Source: Zeugodacus cucurbitae (Eukaryota > Arthropoda > Insecta > Diptera > Tephritidae). Taken from it: 64,000 nt of DNA. The notes under the pieces are model-generated. The model was not told the origin of the DNA, did not search any database, and saw nothing but the letters and a program-made list of their open reading frames with translations. The DNA lies in the NCBI RefSeq assembly GCF_028554725.1, contig NC_071667.1:34925501-34989500 (forward strand), written 5' to 3'. Below, piece after piece: positions 19,499-32,082 of the stretch. How positions within the stretch are numbered: position 1 is the first letter of the stretch; each line of letters starts with the position of its first letter. The position numbers and the translations under genes were made by a program.

Positions 19499-20859
19499 TT
19501 TCTAATTTGTCTTGGTTTAAAGATTTTGTCATAATGAAAAATTAGTCTAAATTATCTTTTAATACTTCTTCGAAGATTAGAAGAGCAGATTTTTATGATA
19601 ATTTCATTCCATCTAAAAAATATACTCTTTTTTTTTCGTCGACAAATTTAACTTCCTCTAAGTAGCATAAGAATACTTGAATAAATTTATGTGGTTCTTT
19701 GTCAAATTTTGTCAATTTTTTAAATAAATTCAGCCTTTGATAAAGCTACCGCTTGTGGACTTTGCTTGAAACCCGATGTATCGCAAATAGTTTTAATAGC
19801 AGCTTCAACTGTTTTGCTAAACACTTGCGTTGCAAATTTAACTCGCATTTTTTCAAATGAGTTTGGAAATATGTGTTGTCTAGTCAACTTTGGGCACATC
19901 TTGGTATTGCAGTTTTCCTCTCGTTCCCACAACTCTTGTATGACTTTAAAACTTACAATGCCATCGGGCGTTTTTAGGTCACACTTCAGCAATCCATTCC
20001 GTAAAGACTTAATCAAATGTGGGAAATCAAACATACAGTAAATGTTTTTCCCTTCAAAATTAAAATAAGGCTTTTCTGTACTAACCCCAAAATTAGAAAA
20101 GCATTTTCGATTTGAAGATCCCTGATCGCAAACTAGTACATTTATATTTATGCCAAAGCTACTTATCATTCTCAGAATTTCTTTTATAATTCCACATAAA
20201 ATATTTGAGGTTAATCCGTTCTCAGAAACAAAATAATTTAAAATTGAACTCCAATTAGAAAACATTGATTTCAGCATAAAAACGCTTACCTGCTTACCAA
20301 TTTTATTTGTTCTCTCGAAGCCTGTACATTCAAATCCGTCAATCAAATCCAGTTTTGAATTATATCTTAATTCCTTTCGAATTGCCATTTCGTCCATCAA
20401 AAGTACTAAGTGATTTTCATTTTTTTCTTTTAATTCTAAACACATACTCTTGATGGAATCGAAGGCGACATTTTTGATACCAGGTTGAAGGAATTTTATT
20501 GGAGCCCAGCGATTTAAAGAGCTTATGTGTGGCAAATTTAAATTTAATTTATTCCTTAGAAAGGAATAAGTTGACTGTGAAATATAAAATATATTTTGTG
20601 CCAAATATTTCACATCAGAATATTCCTTTGATCTCGTGCTTACCAACAGCTTGCAAAATGTTTTGGACTCAGAACTTATATTTTTTAAAGAGTCAATTGA
20701 GTTTTGCAACATCCTTAAATTTGCCTTTCTAGATTTAAAAACAGGGAGTTCCTTTGTTCTCAGCTTTGCTTTGATTTTTCTAAATTTCTTCAATAAATCG
20801 CTGTATTTTTTTCTATAAAAATTAGATATTCTTGTATTTTTTTCACAGTTATTGCACAT
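19499..20859 (-). pseudogene. P-like transposase, central catalytic part
   Basis: 379 open codons (20859-19720), then decayed sequence to 19499 ending in a SLNQDKLEN string. Landmarks of the P/THAP9 RNase H-like fold are LLMDEMAI with an acidic pair, VCDQGSSNRKCF and CMFDFPHLIKSLRN. A basic, coiled N-terminal region resembles the linker after THAP domains. The T repeat enters immediately after LEN. The upstream THAP frame joins via a length change at an A-run near 20970 and another shift near 20865. Confidence 0.8.
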
Positions 20860-20958
20860 AACATCATCCCAGTGGGTCGCTTCGAGGGAATATCTGGTTC
20901 CACAAGGTCTTCTTCAGAAAATAAATGATCTTCAACCAAATTTAATGTAGGAATTGCA

Positions 20959-21219
20959 TCATTTTTTTTTTAATTTTTTCCCGATGAACGTGCTGCTGAA
21001 GTGATTATGACAAATATAAAGTTTTTTGTCATAATCTTCATTTGCAACATTGCATTTTTCCCGCCAAATTTGACCGAAAATAAGATCGGCAGCGGGAAAT
21101 TTAAATAATTTTAAATTGGGCGAGTATCTTTTTGATTTTTGGCAACTGCGCACACAACATTTAATTCCCGACCTTGCACTATTTTTATTTGTCCATGTAG
21201 TATTTTGAATTGCGACCAT
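20959..21219 (-). pseudogene. THAP DNA-binding domain of P-like transposase
   Basis: About 86 codons with a C2CH zinc pattern: CCVRSC, a LFKFP block, a Trp in IWREKCN, and CHNHF at the end. These are the hallmarks of THAP domains. It ends in a lysine run encoded by ten A's, where a slip shifts the frame; the translation in the next frame continues DAIPTLNLVEDH toward the transposase body. The start may be non-ATG in this reading. Confidence 0.8.
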
Positions 21220-21250
21220 GCCGTTGCAATTTCAATATAAATACAAAAAC

Positions 21251-22489
21251 AATTAAAAATTTGGAGTATGTATACAAATAAGTTTATTTGGAACAAGCCA
21301 CGTAAAAATATTTGTAAAAATTTTGAATTGGGATCAACCACGTCAAAATATATGTAGATATGTATCCAAACAAAAATCAAAATTTGTTTCAAGCGCAAGG
21401 GAGCATACATCCATTCACGTAGAAGATCAATCGCATATTAACATATGCACACATCAGAGAACTGCAAAAATCACTATTTTCTTGATTTACTCATACGCGA
21501 AATTCTTCATTCACTTCAACTCACTGAAAAAAACAGAGTGATGAGTAAAAATCAACTCATTTTGCCGTACACATCATTCCGAAGATTTTGAGTCCTCGGT
21601 TTAAAATTTCTCACTCAATTCAACTCACTGAACAAAAGTCAGCGTTCAATAAAATGAACATATGTTGACGAAAGCATCATTCTGTTCAATTTGAGTTGAT
21701 CGATTATGAGTAAACGATTGGCGACAAGACGGCACGATGTGAGCGTTACGACTGCATGACTGCATGTACCGTAACAATTTCTATGCAGTTTGTTGTTGTA
21801 GCTTGTCCTGTTCTTCTTCTCACATTTCATCTGTGCAGAAAAAGTGCCGCTTGCTGCGCGCATGAGTAAAATCATACGAGTTGATTTTTGCGAGTTGAGT
21901 GTTGTTCTTGTTCAAAACAATGATTGTTGAATCGAATGAGCAAGCGCCCGAAATCATTATATTGAACACGAGCCGAACAAACTCGGAGTGAAACAAAAAA
22001 TCGCACACACACGAGTGAATTTAAAATCAACAACGAAAATGTGAGCTCAGGCAAGTTTGATCGGCTGATCCGAACGGTGTGATTATTCGGCTGTTGAGCG
22101 CGTACGAATGTTTTTCATTCAGCAAATGCCGTTCTCTGGCACACATGCTCTAACCAGAGCATATTCAAAAACAAAAGTCAATTCAATGCTAAAATTCTTT
22201 TGAAATATACACTGCAAAGCGTCATTGCTTCTGCATTTTTGTTTTTACTCGTAAATACAAAAACAGACTTGATCGCAAATACAAACCATTGCTTCTTTCA
22301 AAAAGCCAACAACAAAAAACACGACAAATTACGAATAGGCAACAAGAATTTACGAATAGGCGCGACGTCGGCGGAATGTAAAGAATATGAAATTTAACAT
22401 AATTCCGTTGTTCAAGTTCTGCTAACCAAATTCCCCCTGATGCTTACCGCCCGCACCCGAAACTGAAATTTTGTCATTTGCCATGATGC
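21251..22489. other. non-coding, dense gagt/actc words
   Basis: Between about 21440 and 22140 short words such as aactcactgaa, gatgagtaaaa and gagtgaa recur on both strands, as in the subterminal arrays of hAT-type elements, but I could not define ends or a target duplication. No supported gene. Confidence 0.35.
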
Positions 22490-23530
22490 GCATTCTATAT
22501 TTCTTCATATTCTCTGGCTATATAAGTCAAACTTACTAGGCATATTTCTCTTTAACATCTGATTATACACCATGAAAATGGGTGAAATGGGATAATAACC
22601 CAAGAGGTTAGGTTTAAAACTTCTAAAAATTCGTTAACTCACTAACGTCAGAAACACTAAATTTTACAGAAGAAATTGTAAAAAGGAGTTACACTCAGAG
22701 TTTTATAAAAAATTGAAAAATGTCGATATCCATATATTTGGAACTGTTCGACGTATTTTAACGAAATTCGGTTCATAACATTTTTGTACCATAATTTTGA
22801 ACTGTATCTGAATAGTTTACTTCACAATAATTAGGCAATAGTGAGGATATAGTAGGAACAAATTTTGCACAAATACTGAATTTCTAGTCTGACATCGCCC
22901 AAATCGAAAAAGGTCTCCGATACCCATAAATAGGAAAACGTAATGTTGTTTTGCGATCGCAATATAATATAAAAAATCACAGTGATTTAAAAATAGCAAT
23001 CACTGAAATCACAGTAATTTAAAAATCGCAATATTGTTCATCACTAATACAAATATCAATAAAAATTCGACCAATTTCAATTAAATTTTGAATAAGACAT
23101 TTTTAAATTCAATGGAATGAATATACTATCAAATGGTTAAAATGAGTGATATCGGTCCCCGAATTATACCTGCAGCTATATACTGTTATTTTTAAATCAC
23201 AGTACCTAAAAGTCAATTTAAAAGTTTTTGGCGGCTTTCGCCATTTTGTGAGTGTGGAAGTGGTCCGATTTCACCCATCTACGTAAGCAACCTTCTTATG
23301 GTTCCTGGACGCACGTGTGCGCCAAATTTGATCAAGATATCTCAATTTTTACTCAAGCTAGCACAGGTGGACCGACAGACAGAAATCCGTATTTGAATTC
23401 TACTTGTCTGATCACTATGGTATATATAACTCTATATTTAACTTGATTGATGTTTGGTGTTACATACAACCGTTATGTGAACAAAACTATATTACTGTCT
23501 TTGCAACATGTTACGAGAAGATAAGCATTA
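22490..23530. repeat. T-family remnant, fold-back arrangement
   Basis: 22490-22980 matches the right half of the T repeat in forward orientation (gtcagaaacactaaattt block). 23215-23530 matches the left half in reverse (gatatctcaatttttactcaag; accgttatgtgaacaaaac). The two halves face each other, so this is a rearranged or double insertion. Confidence 0.6.
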
Positions 23531-24600
23531 AACTATTACCGTCATGGATATTATACAACGATATACGAAAATAATTCACAAGCATACATACATTTTATTA
23601 CACATAAATGCATTCACAAATAATCATATACATATGTACATCGCATTATTATATACTTGCACATATTATTCCAAATGTTGTATTTAAGAATGCTTGGAAG
23701 TTCTAATTAATGTGTAAATAACTGTAAAGCACTTTGTTTACTCTTTCATAACATGAACTTCAACAATGATAATATTATACCGCTCAGGTCTCTTAACGAA
23801 TTATTGATTTTAGATGTTATTGGGTGCACGACATTCAATAAATTGAAATATTCACATCACGTTTACGGAGTATTATTATATATGTATTTCTTTAACTTTG
23901 CATGTAAGTGTGGATAGAAGTATTATATTTATAGATATATGTATATATCTTTAAAACACTTTAACTTAAATTATGAATAACTACGTTATATTAACATTGT
24001 TTTTACCTGCTTACGTAAAATATTTTGTATGGGTTGTATTCCTTTCCTTAATTTAGTCACCCTTAATCCTTACTAGAAAGAGACAAATACGTGGTTTAAT
24101 TTGGCAACATAAAAGTACGTAGCATAAGGTTAAAACAGCCCAGAAGGTTACTTTACTCGAAATCCATTACATTGAAGGAATGAAAAATAATACACACACA
24201 CATTGCACAGATACGTAAGAAAATTCATCCCTTTCGAACGAATATCCTACACGTAAATATGTAACCTCTGATTTGTTGACATTTTTCCCAACACTGAGGC
24301 GTACTTGGGTTGTGTGCAACGCTTTTTTGCTACTCTTGTGGTACTTCGGCTCTTGTGTTAGCAGTTAATTTTCATAGAAATTGTAAAGCCAGACGAACTA
24401 TACTTAAATAAACAGTAAACAACATTTTTTTTATTATTGTGATCATTTCAAATTATTTTGCATTCTTATTCTATGTTATTGTGACATTAAATGATATATA
24501 TTAAGTTAGTTATTTTTTACTATTTCTTAAATATTGTTTTCAAATAAATACATCCCTGGGTTAGTAACAGTGCTTTTGGCGCTTTCAAAATTTAAAAGAT
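23531..24600. other. AT-rich non-coding, no feature seen
   Basis: Contains tacatatgta-type simple words and scattered A/T runs but no supported ORF or repeat boundary. Confidence 0.4.
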
Positions 24601-24621
24601 TTAATATTACTATTCAAGAAT

Positions 24622-24986
24622 ATGATAGATATGTTTTTAGTAGTATTCGATGCTACCGAGGACATTAAGAAAGTTTATCAGATCAAAAACATTCTTAATA
24701 CTGTTGTCAAGGTTGAGCCTATCAAAGCCTCTAAATTTATCCCTCAGTTCAAAAACTGTCAAGCTTTTTCAAGCTTTTGGAGCAAAAAATTGGGCACAAA
24801 AAGAATGGTAATACAGTTGAGGAAAATGTCAATGCTCAGGCGAAAAATCCCGTTGCGGACAAAGGAAGGAAGGAAGTAAGACCCCTCCCATCAACTTCTA
24901 AACTTACATTTGCGCAAATGGCTAAGCAATGTCAGTCAAATACAGTTAAAAAAGTAGTCCGTTATCCCAAATTCTGGATAAACTAA
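24622..24986 (+). pseudogene. J1a ORF1 (Gag) C-terminal remnant
   Basis: The frame 24622-24879 reads KKVYQIKNILNTVVKVEPIK and IPQFKNCQAF, the region just before the zinc knuckles in Jockey Gags; the first knuckle is broken at the CQ. An overlapping frame (to 24986) continues as the basic, Ser/Thr-rich tail with KLTFAQMAKQ. Confidence 0.65.
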
Positions 24987-25095
24987 ACGAACAAGAAAAA
25001 TTATTTAAGTCCATAAATCAGCGGCTCAGCGCTCTTGAATACCATATACAATTTATTGATGAACAGTAACTCTTTGAAAATAATGCTATAATGAA

Positions 25096-25560
25096 TTGGA
25101 AGTTATTCTAAACGACAGAAATATTGATACATGTTTGTTGTCCGAAACACATTTTACGAACCATTCATCAAAAGTATTAATCAAAAGTATTATTAAACAT
25201 TTCGAAGAAACTCAGATTAAGACTGAAGAAATCCAAGCTACAGCAATTTCAGTAAAAATGCACAATCAGTCATTATATTTAATTGCTCTATATAGTCCGC
25301 CCAGGCATAATATCAAAACTGATACTTCTACGAGTTTATTACAAAAATATGACGGAAGGTACATCATGGGTGGTGACTTTAATGCAAAACACACTCATTG
25401 GGGATCACGTTTAACAACAACCAAAGGTCGATAACTACTGAAAGCTGTACAAGTTATTGGATGCAATGTCATTTCGACAGGGAGACCCACGTATTGGCCT
25501 GCAGATAGTAGGAAATTACCAGATCTACTTGACTTTTTTGTCATCAACAAAGTATCCCAA
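25096..25560 (+). pseudogene. J1a endonuclease domain
   Basis: An open frame to 25434 includes LLSETHFTN with the catalytic Glu, LIALYSPPRHN, MGGDFNAKHTHWGSRL with the Asp-x-Asn pair, and stops at TKGR*. The frame continues past the stop with STGRPTYWPADSRKLPDLLDFFV. The SDH motif is lost in a deletion around 25560. Confidence 0.8.
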
Positions 25561-25886
25561 AATGCATCTTAGATGGTATCCATAAAAAACCCAAACTTCG
25601 ACGAAGATGGCAGCAAACTAGGTTGGCTGCTCTCAAATCTGTGCTTAATAGATGTACAGGGGAACTAAGAACAAAAATTATACAGTTTTAAAACTATTTC
25701 TTCAAAACGTATTTGTCCAAACTTACTGTATAATAAATCTACCGATTATTCGCTCTGGAAAGCTGCAAAGAATATTAATAAACAAATAAAATATGTCGCA
25801 CCAATAAAAATATGCACAAAAAGCTGCCGTATTTGCGAATCATTTGAGAAACACATTTACACCTAACGATGGACATGAGCTAAACT

Positions 25887-26296
25887 GTGAAAATAGTTGG
25901 TTGGATCCACTCGTCAGCATTTCTCCAGTTAATGCTCATGCCAATGTTCTTATGTCGGAAACACCTTATACCCGTACATCAGTTCGGTTTTCGTGATCAT
26001 CATTCAACAATTGAAAAGGTGTGCACCGAATTGTTAATTTCGTTGAAAATGCTATGGATAAAAGGAACGTTTGTTCGGCGTCCTTTTTAGACGTGTCTGA
26101 GGCTTTTGATAGAGTTTGGCATTCGGGTATACTGCTGAAATTGAAATGCATGTTACCCAAACAATATTGCGAAATAATTGCTTCCTACCAAAAAGATAGA
26201 CACTTTCGCATAAAACAAGAGGATGCAATCTTGCAACCGATAGAAGCGGGTGTTCCCCAGGAAGCGTGTTGGGGCTTGCTTGCTTTTTACAAGTGA
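25887..26296 (+). pseudogene. J1a reverse transcriptase fragment
   Basis: Two frames give FGFRDHHSTIEKV, then FLDVSEAFDRVWHSG with the first catalytic Asp, and IEAGVPQEACWGLL in place of the usual GVPQGSVLGPLL. The YxDD box is absent because the fragment ends. Confidence 0.8.
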
Positions 26297-26445
26297 TATT
26301 CGTGATCTTGGTGTGAATTCAGTTGTAAACGAAATAACCAAACTTGCAAAGACTCGCGAAATGAGGCTTAGACAGCGTGTAAATGAAGAGGCATCCAGAA
26401 AACCGACTGAAATGTAAGAGGCCTTCAGAAATAGCACAGCAACTG

Positions 26446-27572
26446 TAGCAAATGAGAGTATTATAGTTTTGTTCACATAACGGTTGTTTGTAACACCCAA
26501 AACTAAACGAGTTAGATATGGGGTTATATATACCAAAGTGATCAGGGTGAAGAGTGGAGTTCAAATCCGAATGTCTGTCTGTCCGTCCGTCCGTCTGTGC
26601 AAGCTGTAACTTGAGTAAAAATTAAGATATCTTGATAAAACTTGGCATACTTATTTCTTGGCACCATAGGAAGGAAATGAGCAAAATCGAACTACTGCCA
26701 CGCCCACAATATGGCGAAAACCGAAAACACATAAAGTGCCATAACTAAGCCATAAATAAAGCTATGGAAATAAAATTTGGTATGAAGGATCGCACTATGA
26801 TGGGGCATATTTGGATGCGATTTTTTTGGGGAAGTGGCCCCGCCCCCAAATCGGTTATTTGTATATAACTAGCAAACCAATAAAGCTATATAAACCAAAC
26901 TTCTGCAGTCGTTTTTTAGCCACTTCCTAATGCAGTCCAAAAATGAAAGAAATCGGATAATAACCACGCCCACCTCCCATACAAAAGTTAGGTTGAAAAT
27001 TACTAAAAATGGATTAACTCACTAATGAACACTAAATTTCACATAAGAAATGGCAAATGGAAGCTGCACTCAGATTTTTTTACAAAATGGAAAATGGGTG
27101 TGGTGTCGCCCACTTATGGGTCAAAAGCCATATCTCAGAAACTACTCGACCGATTTCAATGAAACTTGGTTTGAAATAGTGAAAATAGGCCAAATCGCTT
27201 CACAACCACGCCTAATTCCCATATACCAGAACTTTGAAGACAATCTGAATCGTTTACTTTACAATATATAAAGTAAGTACTAGTGAAGATATCGGTGCAG
27301 CACTTTGCACAAATACTAATAATTAATAGTGTGGCAGCCCCATTCTAAAAATCGCCGAAATCGGACCATAGGTTTTTAAGGCCCCATATATCGAACACGA
27401 GGACCTCGGTGCTTCTAACTTAATCATATGGTTTCCAACTTTCAATGGACTTTATATATATATGACGAATATGTGGGTCAAATTGTGAGTTATATAATAT
27501 AAATAAAGTTAAATATATAAATTGCGAGAGTATAAAATGTTCGGTTACACCCTTAGCCCTTCCTTACTTGTT
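26446..27572 (+). repeat. T-family repeat, nearly full length
   Basis: Lacks the left subterminal repeat (starts within agagtattatagttttgttc) but otherwise parallels 16440-19498, including the cgtccgtccgtc tract at about 26580-26600, GC boxes and the right end ttgcgagagtataaaa. The hairpin near the right end has lost its second arm (gttcggttacacccttagc). Confidence 0.75.
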
Positions 27573-27835
27573 TTTTAGATAATTTTATTTAATAACGTGT
27601 TGCATTTGTTTATGTACGTATCATGTACGTAACAAAATTTACCAAATAAAATAATAATTTACTTACGTTTACACTATATACAAAAGCACTACAACAATGT
27701 TTTTATTAATTCTATTAACACTTTAGATTTGTTTTTTTTTTAACACAATACCATAGCAACAACACAAGTCAAATGAAATATTTAAATAAATACATTTTCC
27801 GTTTAATATTCATTTATAAAATAAATATAAAAAAC
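27573..27835. other. AT-rich non-coding
   Basis: Nothing recognised between the T tail and the next family A repeat. Confidence 0.4.
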
Positions 27836-28111
27836 TCTCAATCTCGTCTGTCGCGAGGGCACGAACTATTGCCCATGCAAAGACTGCGTATAGCATGCAA
27901 CGTTCTCGCATACCTATATCTCTGAGTATACATATAGGTATGTAAGCGAGCACGAACGAATACCCATGCAAAGAGCGCGTATAGTATACATATACATATT
28001 ATAAGAATACACGCGGAGTATATCTGTGTAAAATCTCATCTGTCGCGAGAACGGCTGAAAATGCTCACCCACAAAAGTGCCCAACGCGCCATAAGAAGTT
28101 TTCACTTCAAA
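27836..28111 (-). repeat. dispersed repeat family A, complete-looking copy
   Basis: On the minus strand it starts ttttttgaagtgaaaacttc (ending at 28111) and runs to the gacagacgagattgagag block at 27836. The block cgaac-x-ttgcccatgcaaag-x-gcgtatag occurs twice (about 27863-27900 and 27950-27985), separated by a palindromic tacctatat...atataggta. Confidence 0.65.
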
Positions 28112-28440
28112 AAACTATTCAAGAATGATAGAATACAAGATTACGGCGCAATGACGTCACTATCATCGGAATGAGAATATGATTCATGCATGAATTGTCA
28201 AATGGAAAACGGAAATGTAAAACATAGTTAGACGAAATACAGATTCGCACTCACGTTTTACTTGCGCAATCACCAAAACTTTAAATAAAACGAGTATTAA
28301 ATTCGTGATTTTCACCCACAAGTTATTTTCAACTTATAATATTTATTAAAGACGATTAGTGATTAATTAGCAATTACAATTGTTAGAAAAAAAAACGGTG
28401 ATGGCTTGTGCTCGACGGCGTGCTGTTATCGGTTTGATGT
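28112..28440. other. non-coding, no feature seen
   Basis: No ORF, repeat or signal that I can support; ends at the T run that begins the R1-like element. Confidence 0.4.
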
Positions 28441-28621
28441 TTTTTTTTTTGTAAATTCTTGTAAATCTTCATAACGATATTGATGGCCAGTACCATCAAT
28501 TATGCACCATTCACTGTACACCCTCAAGATCTCTCTCTGCTTTCATTCGCGGTGCAGGTATTATAAATGATATTGCACTTTAGCAAATGATTATGTCGTC
28601 ATTTCTTATCTTATCGTCTTC

Positions 28622-29312
28622 TCATACTGTATCCCACGCAGTCTGAGACGATAACATACAACTTACAATGTCCGCGCCACATATAGGTAGGGGTTTTCCT
28701 AATTTCTCGGACATGATTCGCCTTTCATTTCGAAAACGGACACAGTCCACCACCAGACGATCTGCTGTTTCTATACAGTTTTCACAGTACACGCAGTAGG
28801 GAGATACAACGTGCTTGAATTTGTACAGGTATTCTCGGAAGCAGCCGTGGCCGGATAAAAACTGGGTAAGGTAATAATTCACCTCGCCATGACCCCGCTT
28901 TATCCAGTCTCTAATATTGGGTATCAGAGAGTGGGCTACCTTCCCTTAATTGAGGTATTCCACCTTTTCTGCCATTGACAGAGGCATTTCTCATCGACTT
29001 TTGCCATTTATTGTGCATGCTGGTTAGAAGCTTTGTGGTGTCTTATATCACGGAGTAGTGCACAACGCTCTGCGGCTATGTCGAGATAACATTTATTGCA
29101 TCGTCCGATACTGTTCTGAACGCACAGCAGGTTCTTAGTGATGCCAATCTGTGTACCGAGTCGACTCCTCTCATGTACGAAATATGTTTAGTCGCAGAGA
29201 ACCAAATTGGCGCCGCGTATAAAATGATTGAATTACTAACACAAGTTAACAGCTTTCTCACTTGTTGCCTGAGGCCTCGCATATTGGGCATTATTCTAGA
29301 TATTGCCGACAC
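28622..29312 (-). pseudogene. R1-like ORF2, C-terminal part
   Basis: 29312-29076 reads ISRIMPNMRGLRQQ, SIILYAAPIWF and CCAFRTVSDDA. 28882-28622 reads YYLTQFLSGHGCFREYL followed by a CVYC...VDCVRF zinc-finger-like tail. The pieces are in different frames with stops between. Confidence 0.8.
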
Positions 29313-29409
29313 CGTTAAAATTTTTTTTTTTTCAATATTTCCTTATTTATTCAATCTGCTTGTTTTTAAGCCTGACAACAAGTTATAAAATCTTAAATCT
29401 ATTTAAAAG

Positions 29410-32082
29410 CTAGACAAGCTCAACCAAGTGATTGAGCTGTATTGGTGAAACGTTGCTCTTTAGTACGCAGGCATTTTTTTTTAGGCGTGTTTGATCGCAG
29501 GAATGTACTAAAGCATTAGCCAATGGGTTTGGGTGATCACGGAGTTTAGATAAATATTTCAATCTGCTGTCCTCTACTTCTTTCTTTACCATAGGGATAC
29601 CAAGATCTTTATGGATATTTTCATTGCGCATGTACCATGGTGAGCACGTGATTGATCTAAGCATTTTCGATTGGAACCTTTGTATTATATCAATATTAGT
29701 TGCACAGGTCGTACCCCACAGTTGAATGCCATATATCCAAATCGGCTTTATGACCGCATTGTATAAAAGCACTTTGTTGTCTAAGCTAAGTTTAGAGTTT
29801 TTATTTAAAAGCCAATTTAAATTTGCAGCTCTTATCTTCATGCACGTTATTTTACTAGATATATGTTTTCTCCACGTAAGCCTTATATCTAGGTGAATAC
29901 CAAGATAGGTAACTTCATTCGCTTGAGGCACTAGAATATTGTTCATTTTTACTGCCGGGCACATTTTTGGCCTTAGGGAAAATGTAACATGCTTGCACTT
30001 TTGTTCATTTACATTTATACGTCAGTTTGCTAGCCATTCTTCGACAGAACTTAAGTGGTTCGCTAATATTCTTGATGCTATAATGGGGCATTTGTTACGA
30101 CTCACTAAAGCTGTGTCATCCGAAAAAGTTGATGTCAAAACATTATTAGCAGTTGGAAGATCAGCTGTATATATGATGTATAGAGTTGGGCCTAAAACAC
30201 TGCCCTGTGGTACTCCAGCCCTTATTGAACGTTCATCAGATATAAAATCACCTACTTTTACAGCAAATTTTCTATTTTTTAAATAGGACTCCAAGGTTTT
30301 ATGCAATTGGAAAGGTAAAATTTTTTTAATCTTATACAAAAGTCCTTCATGCCACACTTTATCAAACGCCTGAGCCACATCTAGAAATATAGCAGAACAG
30401 TACTCTCTATGTTCGAATGCCTTCCTAATTTCGTTAGTTATTCTATTTACTTGCACTACAGTGCCATGTTTTGCACGAAAACCGAATTGGTGCGTTGGTA
30501 TTACACTATTTTCATGAAGGAAAGGAGACATCTTTGATAGCAACACTTTTTCAAATACTTTAGAAAGACAGGGTAGAAGACTGATTGGTCTGTATGAAGA
30601 CAACTGTGTCAGGTCATTTCCCGGTTTATCTATCATGATTATCTGCGACTTTTTCCATGAAATAGGTTAGTATCCGAAACTAAAAATTGCATTAAAGAGC
30701 AAGGAGAGCACTGTTGAAGCAATATTTGGTAACTCAATTAGCATTTTTGGAGTAATATTATCGTGGCCTGACGATTTTTTTGGATTAAGCTCTTTTATGA
30801 TACTAACAATTTCAGTAGTTGAAGTCTTAATAGACCAAAGTGACTCGTTTGTGGTATTGTGGATGATTGGCAACTTAAAATTGTTCTTTGGGCAATTTGA
30901 TTGAAATACCTTTTCTAGGTGATTTGCAAAACAATTTGCCTTATCTTCGTCACTTCGTGCCCAATTACCATTTGACTGTCTTATAGGCATGTTGGAATCT
31001 ACCGGTGGCTTAAAAGACTTTTGGGCTTTCCAAAGAGAGTTTTGCTTGGTAGAATTTGAACACAGTTTCTTTATATAATTTTCAGTACTGTATTCTTCCT
31101 CGCGTTTAAGCGCTTTTTTAACTTACGTACAGCAGATTTCAGTTGAAGCTGAGTAGAAGGAGAGCGATGTATCTGCCATTCGCGTCTAGCTCGCCTTTTT
31201 TCGTTCACAAGCTTTTCTATTTCATTATTAGTCATGTTTCTAAAAACCTTAATGTTTCTTTTTGGTGTTGCCAAGACAGCTGCATTAGTTACTACATTAT
31301 TAAATTCTACTGTATATATTAAATACTGTTATCAATATCTCTTCCTGTATTTATTTTTAAATCTATGTTCAACCAGTTTGTTTTATGAGTTGTTAGAGAA
31401 ACTTTCGGCTCAACTATCATAACTTTATTAGTACAGGAGAATGATCAGAAGATAAGTCAGTACATGTATCTACTGTTATTAGCGATCTATCTATGTTTTT
31501 GACTACAGCAAAATCTATTAAGTCTGGTATTTTGTTTCTATCACTGGGCCAGTATGTCGGCTTACCAGGAGATATTATATCAAGGTTATTGTGCTTATTT
31601 ATAATAGTGTAGTACAGCTGCCGTCCTTTCGGATTAATAAGACGTGAGCCCCAGTACATGTGTTTTGCATTGTAATCTCCACCTGCTAGAAATCTTGGAC
31701 CTAGCGTTCCAAAAAAGTCTTTAAATTCGCAATCTGTAATTTTAAAGCGAGGTGGACAATATATAGCAGTTAGATTAAGGTCAGCACCCCGATTTTTCAA
31801 AGATATTGTTGTAGCTTGTAACTGGGCTGTAGCATGCGGTTCTAAAGCGTGGTGGCTTAACCGATTTCTAACCAATACTGCTGTTCCACCGTGCGCCTTT
31901 CCATCTGGATGATTTGTAGCATGAAGTCTATATCCCGGTATAAAGAAATTGTTCTTATTTGTTGAATGAGTTTCTGATAGCAGCATAACATCTATGCTTT
32001 TTTCAGTCAGAAATTGTGTTATCTCCAGTTTGTGTTGGTTTATACCATTGGCATTCCATATACAAATATTTAGTATACTCAT
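29410..32082 (-). pseudogene. J2 ORF2: endonuclease and reverse transcriptase
   Basis: The endonuclease (32082-31417) has NICIWNANGINQHK, MLLSETHS, LAGGDYNAKHMYWGSRL and SSDHSPVLIKL. A linker with frameshift (31274-31071) leads to 30990-30667 and the RT (30636-30022) with FGFRAKHGTV, IFLDVAQAFDKVWHEG, AGVPQGSVLGPTL and FSDDTALV. The box reads FSDD where FADD or YADD is usual. The thumb and C-terminus (29964-29410) lack a zinc finger, as in Jockey. Disabling changes are a shift around 31300-31400, an in-frame stop at 30667 and another near 30020 (W to stop). Confidence 0.88.

Larger units (their letters stand above)
15780..21250 (-). mobile_element. P-like transposon remnant, split by a T repeat
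   Basis: On the minus strand a THAP domain, a P/THAP9-type transposase body and its C-terminal part lie in the expected order, interrupted between 16437 and 19499 by a T repeat that carries a Tc1 element. Outer boundaries are approximate. I did not find the 31-bp terminal repeats expected of a P element, so a broken THAP9-like host gene cannot be excluded, though intron structure is absent. Confidence 0.6.
24600..26445 (+). mobile_element. Jockey-like retrotransposon J1a, degenerate
   Basis: Plus-strand fragment with the end of ORF1, the endonuclease and part of the RT in order. It lacks the sequence between endonuclease and RT palm and everything after palm. Words are nearly identical to the copy split across 46102-57599 (for example the NIKTD and WGSRLTTTKGR regions), so both belong to one family. 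A T repeat starts at its right edge. Confidence 0.8.

Noticed and set aside
15804..21219. Domesticated THAP9-like host gene
   Set aside because: No introns or conserved splice sites seen, several frameshifts, and surrounded by other mobile elements; a transposon remnant is simpler, though not proven.
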